Part shown: one piece after another, positions 22,101 to 31,500 of the stretch | Position numbering within the stretch: the stretch's first letter is position 1 | Layout of the letters: each line of letters opens with the position of its first letter | Source of the DNA: Enoplolaimus lenunculus | Lineage: Eukaryota; Nematoda; Enoplea; Enoplida; Thoracostomopsidae | Assembly: GCA_030248215.1 (NCBI GenBank) | Contig: JASANG010004073.1 | Span: forward strand, 186,001 to 250,000 | DNA: 64,000 nucleotides | Reading direction: 5' to 3' | Notes under the pieces: generated by a model | What the model was told of the DNA's origin: nothing | What the model saw: only the letters and a program-made list of their open reading frames with translations | Database searches by the model: none | Program-made: the position numbers and the translations under genes

Positions 22101-23809
22101 TTTTTGCAACGCTTAGGCTTAGGCTTACGCTTACGCTTAGGAACACATTTTTGCAACGCTTAGGAACACATTTTTGCAACACATAGGAACACATTTTTGC
22201 AACGCTTAGGAACACATTTTTGCAACGCTTAGGAACACATTTTTGCAACGCTTAGGAACACATTTTTGCAACGCTTAGGAACACATTTTTGCAACGCTTA
22301 GGCTTAGGAATACGCTTAATCTACTGTTACGCCCCTTAAAGTAACATTGACCGTTAATTTTAAGGTGGATTTTACGCATACGTAACTGGTCCGGCTGATA
22401 ATGTGAAACTGATTTTTGACAATTTAAATATTCGACATGACGCCGTTTTGAAGTTTTACTGGTACAAAGCGTCGTATCATGCTTTACTTGAGGTTAGTGC
22501 TAAGCCAATAGCCAGCGTATACAGATTGGCTAAAAAAATTAATGCTGGGGTCATAAGAACATTTCGTGTAAGCTGGTCCCGAAAGGGGTTCCTCTGGTTG
22601 CGGACCGAATAACCTAAATTGAAAACACAGTTATGTTTGTTACTGATAAACGTCATTATTCACACGTGCAAGTGTTTGCTGTTAGAAATGAGTTTAAGCC
22701 GTACAACGAAGGAATACTTTATTTAGCACAGGTTCAAATTGCAGAAAAGTCAACCGCACAGTGTGGTTACAATTTGCTGTTTAGGCTAAGGTTTAGGCTT
22801 AAACTTAATAATTACTTTGATGCTGTGGTTCACGCTATAGCTAAATCGAAAAGCGGACCCTGATAGTGACATTGGCCTTAATGTATTTAAATGTTGGTGT
22901 TTTTATGGCGTAACTAGGGACGTATAGGCGTCTGCCAGTAATAATTGCTTTAGGTTCTGGTTAACGGAAATGTTGCGTTTCATTCTGGCGATACAATTCG
23001 TCAAGATCGCGTTTGGAAACAGTCTGAAGTTGATATACCAGCTGGCACTGACGTGGTAAGTGTCCGTTTTAGCATTGATTTATTGACTGGCACAGGTCAA
23101 CATTTAATCTTCACCTGCATAGAGTATACTATGAGCAACTAAATCGCAAACTACGCACAACAAAAATTACCTCAAATTGATATATTTGATAATAGCGTTT
23201 CGTTAAACAAATATTAGTCAAATTTAGACAAAATTAGTAACAGTTTTAGATTCTTAGTAAAATTTGAAACATGGCTAACGAATTAGGATTGCGCTATGCT
23301 TTTGTTCACTTAAGGCGCCATCCGTCAACGCAAATAACTCACGTACAATAACGGATGGTACGAACGGTGACGGTCGGCGCCGTACGGATGATGGGCGGCA
23401 CCGTACGGATGCCGAACGGCGCCGTATGGGTGACGCACGGTGACGGACGGCGCCGTATGGGTGACGCACGAATGCCGGACGGCGCCGTATGGGTGACGCA
23501 CGGTGACGGACGGCGCCGGACGTCGAGTATAGCGCAACTCTAATTATGGCTCTATACTTTTTTTACTATTCTATAGTCGTGCGGCGCCGGCCGTCACCGT
23601 CCGTCGCTGTACGGTATTGTCGGTCGGGTATTGCTCCCGTATGGTACGCAATTATGACGGACGGCGCCGTAGGATAAGTATAACGTTTACCCTGTCACAT
23701 TTGTGTATTTCAGATCGAATTTGTCGCCACCGTCAACATGAATGAATACGTAGGAATTGATGAAATTGAACTATTCGATGCGAGATCAGGAAATTTTTTA
23801 ATCAGATGA
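13197..23809 (+). CDS. Secreted protein with two MAM-like domains (paralogue 1)
   Basis: Twelve exons: 13197-13272, 14509-14583, 15279-15317, 15680-15853, 16529-16640, 17227-17368, 18303-18398, 19099-19141, 19521-19619, 22365-22492, 22954-23055, 23714-23809; they sum to 1182 bases, 393 residues. Exon 1 encodes a signal peptide (core FGILICVIITV). A Pro/Gly linker follows (CRTGPRTPGPSRPSPGPG). MAM-like domain 1 (about residues 66-235) has CCWHN, DDFDW, the FLVSAPILCQK strand, FEIFFYA and DDVTYSAVLC. Domain 2 (about 239-393) has PCTFETG, FYAYVTGP, LKFYWYKASYHALLEVLVNG and IEFVATVNMNEYVGIDEIEL. MAM domains are beta-sandwich adhesion or oligomerisation modules of extracellular proteins. All exon phases match the tandem paralogue at 28564-40380, and exons 4, 5 and 6 are identical in length (174, 112, 142). 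Odd points: weak donors GTACAC (exon 4) and GTTCGC (exon 6), and acceptor TTTTAAG (exon 10). Exon 1 is the least certain. Confidence 0.8.
14839..15098 (-). mobile_element. TTAA MITE with tRNA-like body, copy 3
   Basis: TTAACCCGTTCTCACATG at the left and GAGTGAAAGGGTTAA at the right, TTAA at both edges. It lies in intron 2 of the first MAM gene, antisense to it for the tRNA-like part. Confidence 0.75.
15964..16070 (+). repeat. Fragment of TTAGGC-type element
   Basis: Inverted pair of short TTAGGC/GCCTAA tracts with no recognisable termini, in intron 4 of the first MAM gene. Confidence 0.4.
17496..17763 (-). mobile_element. TTAA MITE with tRNA-like body, copy 4
   Basis: TTAACCCTTTCTCACATG to GAGAAGGGGTTAA with TTAA at both edges, in intron 6 of the first MAM gene. 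Its 5' third is nearly identical to copy 1 at 3508. Confidence 0.78.
17943..18147 (+). mobile_element. TTAGGC-bearing MITE (family I) in MAM gene 1
   Basis: GGCCATGTGAAAATCAGGGG at the left and CTTGTTCGCTACATTG at the right enclosing AAGCTTAAGCTTTAGACTAA and TTAGGC arrays. In intron 6. Confidence 0.7.
18493..18660. mobile_element. GGCCCGTAGCC-type MITE in MAM gene 1
   Basis: CCGTTGCCAGGGGGGGGGGG at left and GTGAGCTGGCTACGGGCC at right, with TTGCTTATAAGTCATTGAAA inside. In intron 7. Confidence 0.55.
19849..20001 (+). mobile_element. TTAGGC-bearing MITE (family II) in MAM gene 1
   Basis: Family II ends: GCCCATGTTGCTTTAAGGGG and TTAAAGTAACATTGGC. Candidate 8-bp target duplication AAAATGTC/TAAATGTC. 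In intron 9. Confidence 0.7.
20052..20246 (-). mobile_element. TTAGGC-bearing MITE (family II), reverse copy
   Basis: Opposite orientation (GCCTAA repeats), right end GACGTCCCTAAAATTAACAT then GGGCC. The left terminus is eroded. In intron 9 of the first MAM gene. Confidence 0.55.
20812..22352 (+). mobile_element. 1.54-kb TTAGGC/23-bp array MITE (family II) beside a splice acceptor
   Basis: GGCCCATGTTACTTTAAGG at the left, CCTTAAAGTAACATTGACC at the right, and a perfect 8-bp duplication GTTAATTT at 20804-20811 and 22353-22360. The interior is some 1.4 kb of a 23-bp unit (CGCTTAGGAACACATTTTT plus GCAA) mixed with TTAGGC and TTACGC runs. It is the largest member here. Exon 10 of the first MAM gene starts at 22365. 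Confidence 0.88.
23283..23543. mobile_element. CpG-rich GGCGCCGTACGG MITE
   Basis: TAGGATTGCGCTATGCTTTT at left and GAGTATAGCGCAACTCTA at right. The interior is a run of 30-odd-bp repeats (GGCGCCGTATGGGTGACGCA) in otherwise AT-rich DNA. In intron 11 of the first MAM gene; a second block of the same kind runs from 23575 to 23690. Confidence 0.7.
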
Positions 23810-24029
23810 TTTTTGGTAACAAAATAATTTAAGTTTTTTAATTTTTTAAATTTTCACTCTTTTTGTACTTTTCTCGTTCTTTTTCTTGTGTCTCTCTTTC
23901 TGTAGTCGGTTTCTTGTGTTTATTGTTATTTCGTTCGTAACGTTTTTTATTTTATACTATATTAAATTGCACCTATACACTTCGTTTCTATTTTCTATTT
24001 TTTAACGTCTCGTTCTATCTGTTATATTG

Positions 24030-24094
24030 CTGTTTTCTCTTCTTTCTTTATTTCTTTCTTATTCTCTTTCTTTCTTTCTTTTCTTTCTTTTCAT

Positions 24095-24173
<79 letters not shown>

Positions 24174-24320
24174 GTCTTTCTTTCTTTCTTTCTTTTTTCT
24201 TTCTTTCTTTCTTTCTTCCTTCCTTCCTTTCTTTCTTCCTTCCTTCCATTTCTTTCTTTCATTCATTCTTTCTTCTTTCCTTTCTTTGTTTCTTTCTTTT
24301 TCTTTGATTTTTTGTTTCGT
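24030..24320. repeat. (TTTC)n polypyrimidine tract
   Basis: About 290 bases of nearly pure pyrimidine on the plus strand, TTTC with CTTC and TTCC variants, some 220 bases after the stop codon of the first MAM gene. Open frames on both strands here are artefacts. Confidence 0.95.
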
Positions 24321-25113
24321 TTCCTTCCATCATTTCCGGTCTTGAAGGCTTATTGGTGGGTTAGCACCACCAGAACGTTACTGTGTTTTGAAATAAACGC
24401 TTAATGTCTTTATGTCCGCCTAGCAATTATCCTTACGTTCCTTACAGATTTTGATTTGTCGTAAATTAATTTTTTACAGTTATTCCAGAATCCGCTAAAT
24501 TATAAAAGATTACAATTTTTGTGTGCAAAATTTTAAATTACCGAATTTGTAAATATTAAGCCAAGGTGTTGCAGTGTAGACAGTTATGCGTGCAATCTTA
24601 ATGCCAAATATTGCAAAACAACTTTATTTGGTCCTGGAGTCATTTATGCACTACAATTAGGAATAATTGACATTTATAGACTCTAATTAGGATTTAGAGA
24701 CTCTACCGGCTTATCGACTCTTATTAAGGGATACGGACTCATATTGATTGGGACTCAAAATGGGGACACGTCTCGCATTACCCACCTCTTATTCGGACAA
24801 CTACAGTAACATGAAATTAATATTTTATAATGATGCTAAAACGAATTTTCCAGAGACGTTTTCTTAACTATTGGTACCTATTAAAGGCTGCAGGTAATAG
24901 GATTTTGGCGTTTATTTCAGACAATACAGTTTACCTATAGTTCAGAACCGTTTTACATTTATTTCATTTTGATTCTGTGTACAATTAAATTTGAATGGTT
25001 GATTTCGCTACACTTTGGAGGAAACGAACAATTTTACTAAAAAAGGTGCTGTACACATTTGGGAATAAAAACTTGACCATTTAATAAACGATGTAAATGG
25101 ATTGTAAAATAGC

Positions 25114-25334
25114 TTAACCCTTTCAGTCATAGAGTATACTATGAGCAACTAAATACAATAATATACGAGCAAAACAGACACTGTGAGCGGTGTTTTACAA
25201 TTCTAACAGATATGTGCAGTACAAAATCTGCACAAGTCGTGAGAGGCCCATGGGGCTTGAGCGTTTAGGATAGAATCTAATCTTGCATTTACATCTCATA
25301 TGAAATTCAAAATATACATGAGAGAAAGGGTTAA
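25114..25334 (+). mobile_element. TTAA MITE, copy 5, tRNA-like part deleted
   Basis: TTAACCCTTTCAGTCATAG to GAGAGAAAGGGTTAA, TTAA at both edges. The interior runs from GGGGCTTGAGCG directly into the 3' part, so the box A region is missing. Confidence 0.7.
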
Positions 25335-25884
25335 ATGAATAGTTACTAAAACAACGGAAACGGAAAACGGATATTAAAGAATAAATGTTTGAAAGATGTT
25401 TTATTTCTTAACCGCTACAATTGATGTATAAAAACATTCCCTGTACTTTTTGAATGTTTAAAAAAATAATATCAAATATACTTAAAATGTTTAGGATTTT
25501 GAATAAATTGGGTTATTTTCCGAGCAAATCGAACAATTGCAGCATACCTGTGTTTACAAATCAAACTATCAGCACGTGTTAAAATGGACGCCGATTTCCA
25601 TCGCAAACGGGCATCCGGTTACACCATCCGCAGATCCTAAACCATTCTATCTGAATCTACCGAACGCTATCTCTTCAGAATCATTGTGAGAATAGTAATG
25701 AAACACGATACGGTCTGAACTTTTAAAGACGCAAAAACTCAGGCTTATGAAGGGTTCGAACACTCGTCCTATTTTTCAACGTCGATTTATATGTCGTCAC
25801 GTTATGCAGCCGGAAAGTTTACATCAGACCGTTTTCGATCTGTTGTTTGAAAAATAATATTTTCACCTTTTTGATCGCTTTTGA

Positions 25885-26121
25885 TGGCCAATGTAAAGAA
25901 TAGGGGCGGAACAGTATTATAAGCTTATTCCTAAACCTAAGCCTAAGCCTAAGCCTAAGCCTAAGCCTAAGCCTAAGCGTAAGAATGAGTTTATTCCTAA
26001 GCCTAAGCCTAAACCTAAGCGTAAGAATGAGTTTATTTGTAAGCCTAAGCCTAAGCCTAACCAGGCAAAAAATTAGTCTAAAGCTTAAGCTTATTCTATT
26101 CTAGTCCCAACGAAAAACGTT
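25885..26121 (-). mobile_element. TTAGGC-bearing MITE (family I), reverse
   Basis: GGCCAATGTAAAGAATAGGG at the left and perfect (CCTAAG)n runs inside. The right end is eroded after the TTAGTCTAAAGCTTAAGC block. Confidence 0.65.
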
Positions 26122-26748
26122 ATGAGGATTGTTTAGGCGGATAGTTGTTCCGTTTCGGCACTATTGATTAGCGGGTGCAAGGGATATAAAGGTCTAGGGA
26201 GGTTCGTTTATTACTGAAACCTCCGCTGGAAGTGAAAAATGTTACATCTGACACCGGGGGTAGATTTTCGGCCGGAACCAGAGCCGAAGGCGTACATCTC
26301 GATATTCCCTGCTTATTAGTATTAGCTCAGACACTGTTGAATTAATTTGATTAAATCGAGTTGCCAAGTTATCTTTGCAACACTTAGGACCGATTATAAT
26401 ATCCAAAAACGCCATAACGCGTATTTTAGTGTCGGTTTTAATATTTGTTTTATAATTTTTCAATATAACACCATTATTTTTTGTTATTTTTTCAGATTTC
26501 ACAACAATTATTGGAATGTTCTAGAAATACGAGACAAATTTGACCAATGGTAAAGTTAATGTTTGATTTTATTTACTGGTTGGAGTTCGTGAAACGTGAC
26601 GTAAAAGTGAGTTTTAACTTAAATATCGGTAAAATTTATTTAAATTTTAATTAGTTTTGGCTTAAATTAGTGGTTTTTGATAAAAAACATATTTGCCACA
26701 TTAATCGATATTGCCAGAAACATGTATTTCTATTTTAGACCATTAAAA

Positions 26749-27040
26749 ACCCATGTATAGAACATGGCCGGATCGTTTTCCTGCAGGGCTGAAATAGAGT
26801 CAATTTAAACTTCAGACTAACTTTGTTGCTTAGGCTTAGGTTTAGACTTAGGAATATGCTCTTCCTTTCGTTTAGGTTCAGGTTTAGGCTTAGGCTTAGA
26901 AATATGCACATCCTTTCGTTTAGGTTTAGGCTTGGGCTTAGGGTTAGAAATATGCACATCCTTTCGTTTAGGTTTAGGCTTAGGCTTATGCTTAGGAATA
27001 TGCTTATACTACGTTTCCGGCCCTGTTCTATACATGGGCC
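26749..27040 (+). mobile_element. TTAGGC-bearing MITE (family I)
   Basis: CCCATGTATAGAACATGGCC at the left and GGCCCTGTTCTATACATGGG at the right, which are mirror-image termini. The interior has four blocks of TTAGG-like repeats separated by ATATGCACATCCTTTCG. Confidence 0.7.
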
Positions 27041-27430
27041 TGCCTTTAATTATGACATTGCAATAAACTAAAACCAATTTTCAGCATTTGTTTTACCATT
27101 CTCAAAAACCAGTCTGTCTATAAGTTGTATTTTTTCATATATTTTTTATCTTATTATCATTGCTTTATAGTACAAGCAAATTTTTGATATATCAGATAAA
27201 CAAATGTTAAAATACTTTATACACAAGTATTTTTTTGTGATCGAGTTACAAACTCTTTTTAAAAATGTATATTGAAAATGGTTTAAAATGTCGTTTAGCT
27301 ATGTATTTTATGTTTTTGTATCTTTTTTTTTACTCAAATTTCATTAATTTTTGCCAAAATGATTAGTCTAAATTAGTAGAACTTGTCGCGTTTTATATGC
27401 TTGTTTATGCGTTTTTTACTTAAATTGATT

Positions 27431-27685
27431 GGCCCGTGTAAAGATCAGGGGCGGAACGTTTTCTTGTGGGACTAGAAAAGAGTAAGCTTAAGCTTTTGAC
27501 TAATTTGTTTGCTTGGCTTATGCTTAGGCTTAGGCTTAGGAATATACTCATTCTTACGCTTAGGCTAGGCTTAAGCTTATGCTTAGACTTAGTTGTATGA
27601 ATATGCTCGTTCTTACGGTTAGGCTTAGACTTAGGCTTAGGGATATGCTTATAATACTGTTCCGCCCCTGTTCTTTACATTGGCC
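27431..27685 (+). mobile_element. TTAGGC-bearing MITE (family I)
   Basis: GGCCCGTGTAAAGATCAGGG to CCCCTGTTCTTTACATTGGC. A canonical full-length copy. Confidence 0.75.
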
Positions 27686-27860
27686 AATTTATAATAAACA
27701 TCTGTCAATTTCACCAGGGGTGCATCAAGGGTAGGCGTTGAGCCAAATTGTCCCAAAGCAAAAAGTATTGTATTAATAGTATTTAATGCTAAAATTGCGT
27801 TTGGTTACTTCCAATGTTATAGATTACACTTCCATATGCGGATAACCGTGTTTTTTACGC

Positions 27861-28083
27861 TTAAGAATTGCGCTAAACCTTTTCGACGTACGGCGTCGTC
27901 CGGCGTCGTCCGCCACCCACACGGTACCATCCGTCACCGTGCGTCACCCGTACGGTGTATGCAAATAACGCACGTAAGATAACGTATGATGACGGACGGT
28001 GTCGGACAGCGCCGTACGGGTGAAGGAGTAACGGACCGTGACGGTCGGTGCCGCACGTCAACAAAAGTATAGCACAACCCTAA
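27861..28083. mobile_element. CpG-rich GGCGCCGTACGG MITE, second copy
   Basis: TTAAGAATTGCGCTAAACC at left and AAAAGTATAGCACAACCCTA at right, with ACGGTGTCGGACAGCGCCGT inside. Confidence 0.65.
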
Positions 28084-28226
28084 GCGTATTAACGGTTTAC
28101 TTTTTAAACAGTTTCACGCGGCACCATGCGTTACCGTTCAACCGTTGAACAAATTTTCAGCCAAAATGTCAACTCGGGAAGAACAATTATTTTTTGTCAA
28201 GTCGTACAGCAGCACGTTCTGTTATG

Positions 28227-28446
28227 AGCCCGCATTCTCAAATAATATATGTGTAGCACCTATGACCAGTTAGTGATAAGTCCTGTAACTTCGGAACCAA
28301 CGCGTGTTGAGGTTCGAAAGTTAGCACGGCGTTTGATTTGGCCTACATTTGCGCCGATTTTGAGAAATGCAATTGCAGATATTTGCCAGTTTGAAAACCT
28401 ATCGCTAACTGATCATAGGTGCTATACGCATTTGAGAATATGGGCC
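28227..28446. mobile_element. Inverted-repeat MITE just upstream of MAM gene 2
   Basis: GCCCGCATTCTCAAATAATA then TGTAGCACCTATGACCAGTTAG at left; CTAACTGATCATAGGTGCTA then CATTTGAGAATATGGGC at right, over 30 paired positions. It ends about 120 bases before the ATG of the second MAM gene. Confidence 0.75.
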
Positions 28447-28563
28447 ATAATTGTAGCAAAATACCCCGAGTAGCAATTTGCACTATGACATATACAATAT
28501 ATACATGATTTAAATGTTATTAATGCTTAATAATACGAGTACCCTAACCTTATATATAGTGTT

Positions 28564-31500
28564 ATGACAATGATTAGCCGTTTCAATACTATTTTCTTGT
28601 TGGTTATTTCACTTCTTATACAAAATGTTGTTGGTAAGTCATCAACCAAAATCAACAATCTATATAATTAAAGCTGGAACACCACACATACGTATTTTGG
28701 ACACCGTTCCAGCTGCTTTTATGCAGGTGTGCAAATTAAAAGTAATACTAAAGTACTGTTAACATAGTTAAAAATAGCAGATTGTATAATTTTGTTTAAG
28801 TATTGTTCTACCAAAAGATTTTAAGCTGCGCTTGCAAAATTTGCGGGGGGAAGACGTTGGCGACCGTTGCAAATATTGCAACAAAGATTATCAAGTATAT
28901 ATTATGTCCATACCCATAAGATAACTCAAAGTACTCAGTGTTCACTAGAAGATTTTGGGCCAAAGTGTTTATTGCTGTTTTCTTGCAAAAAAGTTACCTG
29001 ATGTACGCATGATATTGTGAATTCGGCATAGTTTTCCATATACCTAATAGATAATAAAAATTACAAGAAAAGTTTAATTTTTGCAAACATTGACTAAACA
29101 GTTGCTATTTTAAGTAATAAATTAGTAATTTGACCACATTAATTATTTTAGCTCAATTGCAAAAATGCGCACTTGAAAGCAATTTTTGCATTTACCATTT
29201 CTCGTTAATTATAATAATTTAAGAAAATCCAAGTTACTCCCAACGATTTTGAGTAATCATAAAATAGAAATATTAATTAACAATATTTTGGTATTACCAA
29301 GAGTGGATAATCGCTATTTAACAATAGTGTTCAACTGGACGCATTCTGTGTAGAAAAGAATGTACCGGCACGCGTTGCGTTTTTGGCTTACCTCCTTTTA
29401 TTTAGAAGGGGTACAACCTACGCGAACTATGACACTTTACGTATGCGGCAGCATACATGCTCCCCAATTAGTTTAATTTAGGGTCATTCATTTGATAGCG
29501 ACTTCCTCTAAACAAGGAGAGGGGTTGGCCAAAAACGCAACACCCGGTGGTATATTTTGTACCAAGCGGGAACCTGTCATTATCCACTTTTGGTATTACC
29601 AATACGTGCATTAACCATACAATCATAAGCTTTAGCAAAAAATTAATACAAAGCTTAAGCTTACTATATTGCAGTCCCTTGAATAACAGTCTGATCCTGA
29701 TCTTTACATGGGCCAAAAGTAGCTAACACAACGATTGCGCTCTTGTACACTTTCTCGACAGCCTTTGGTTTGGGCACTGGCTTAGACTTGTAGTCCTAAA
29801 TATGAACCTAAAAGTTTTGATGATCAAATTGAAAATTTTTATGGTTTATGGCCAAATTTAAAATTAAAAATTGTAACAGTTATTTTCCGAATGAGACAAT
29901 AAAAGCCATAATTAAAAAAACTACACGGGGAATTCATAGCAAACGTTTTACTCTGTCGGCTTTTTGGTGCGCAACTGTGAAAAGTTATTGCAAACGACGC
30001 ACAAATTATGTAAAGTTCACAAATAAATTTTTGTTTATATATTTTTTAATTTTAATTTAGAACCATGCGGCAAAAGAAGTAGTAAAAATGGTGGAGGAAA
30101 GAGTGGGTTAAGCAGTAAGTTTACTTATCTATTGAATATTGTAAAACCCTATTCACACGTGCAAGTTTTTGCAGCAGAAACGTGTACGTTCAACTTTACA
30201 TGTGCAAGTTTGGTCACAAAGCAGCTTTGGAGTTCTTTTAGGTGCAAATTGTTTTCTAGAATTCATGCTATTGAATTTAATTACGTAATTGCAAGTCGCT
30301 TGAATTTCTTGCACCTGCAGTTTGATTGGTCAATTGGAATGTTCCTTTGAAAATACTTGCAGCTACAAGTATTTCATACGAGTTGCAGCTACGAATTCTC
30401 GCTGCAAAAACTTGCACGTGTTGCGAATTGGGCTTAAGTCACATTCTGTAGATTGTGATATACCAGAAATTGTCTGAAATTAAATACAAACTTAATTCAA
30501 AATTTTAAACCATTTCTTTCGGCGCGTAATTCTTTAAGTTTTTCCTACTGCAAAACCCGTAACTATAACAGGCGCGTATTAAACTCACCTTGCCAGGGGG
30601 TATAAACATTTTGCTGTATGGACAAGAGTTTTCGATGACTTACAAGCAAGCTTGAAAACTTTCTAACCGGGCGCAACATTCTTCCAGGGTGGCTGAACCC
30701 CTGACTACCGTCTGATGACTGGCCCGTAACGATTATGACCTGTTTTACTGGTATAGGTTTTTTGCGGCGGTGTATACTTCGAGGTTAACGGTATATTGTA
30801 GCGGAAAGCTTGCACGGCTGCGAAAGACAACGGTTAGAGCAACGGGTCGATATTCCGAACGTCGTAACTGAATTCCACCTGTACCATTTTCGTACGATAG
30901 GTTTCGCATACGACTAGAGACGGCACCAACTTAGAATTAAACTCAAAGTTGAAATCAACTCATGTTCAAAAGAGCTAAAAAATTGACTAAAAACACATGA
31001 CAATTTTATGTTTTTTGTTTGTTGAAACAACATTGAGCGACCTGAATTACTAATGACGCAATTATTACAGTTGTCTCTTTCGAAGTTCATAAAACTTGCA
31101 GCTGCAAAAACTGGCACGTGTGAATTAAATTAGGCTAAATTCTATTTCAAGTCTAATCGGTGGCATTCATAAAACTTGCAGTTGCAAAAACTTGCACGTG
31201 TGAATTAAATTAGGCTAAATTCTATTTCAGGACTTAGCGGTGGCATTCATAAAACTTGCAGCTGCAAAAACTAGCACGTGTGAATTAAATTAGGCTAAAT
31301 TCTATTTCCAGTCTAATCGGTGGCATTCATAAAACTTGCAGCTGCAAAAACTTGCACGTGCGAATTAAATTAGGCTAAATTGTATTTCAGGACTAATCGG
31401 TGGCATTCATAAAACTTGCAGCTGCAAAAACTAGCACGTGTGAATTAAATTAGGCTAAATTCTATTTCAAGTCTAATCGGTGGCATTCTTAAAACTTGCA

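Larger units (their letters stand above)
24321..28226. other. Intergenic between the two MAM genes
   Basis: Begins with AATAAA at 24389, a possible distal poly(A) signal of the first MAM gene. Otherwise holds MITEs listed separately and AT-rich DNA. No coding exon recognised. Confidence 0.5.

Noticed and set aside
20860-22320. A chromosome end or telomere fusion site, from the TTAGGC arrays
   Set aside because: Arrays are internal, degenerate, occur in both orientations, and are bounded by inverted termini with 8-bp target duplications, with genes on both sides.
20860-22320. CRISPR-like array
   Set aside because: Units are contiguous with no unique spacers, and the genome is eukaryotic.
24027-24404. 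Phe/Ser/Leu-rich and Lys/Glu/Arg-rich open frames
   Set aside because: They are translations of the TTTC tract.
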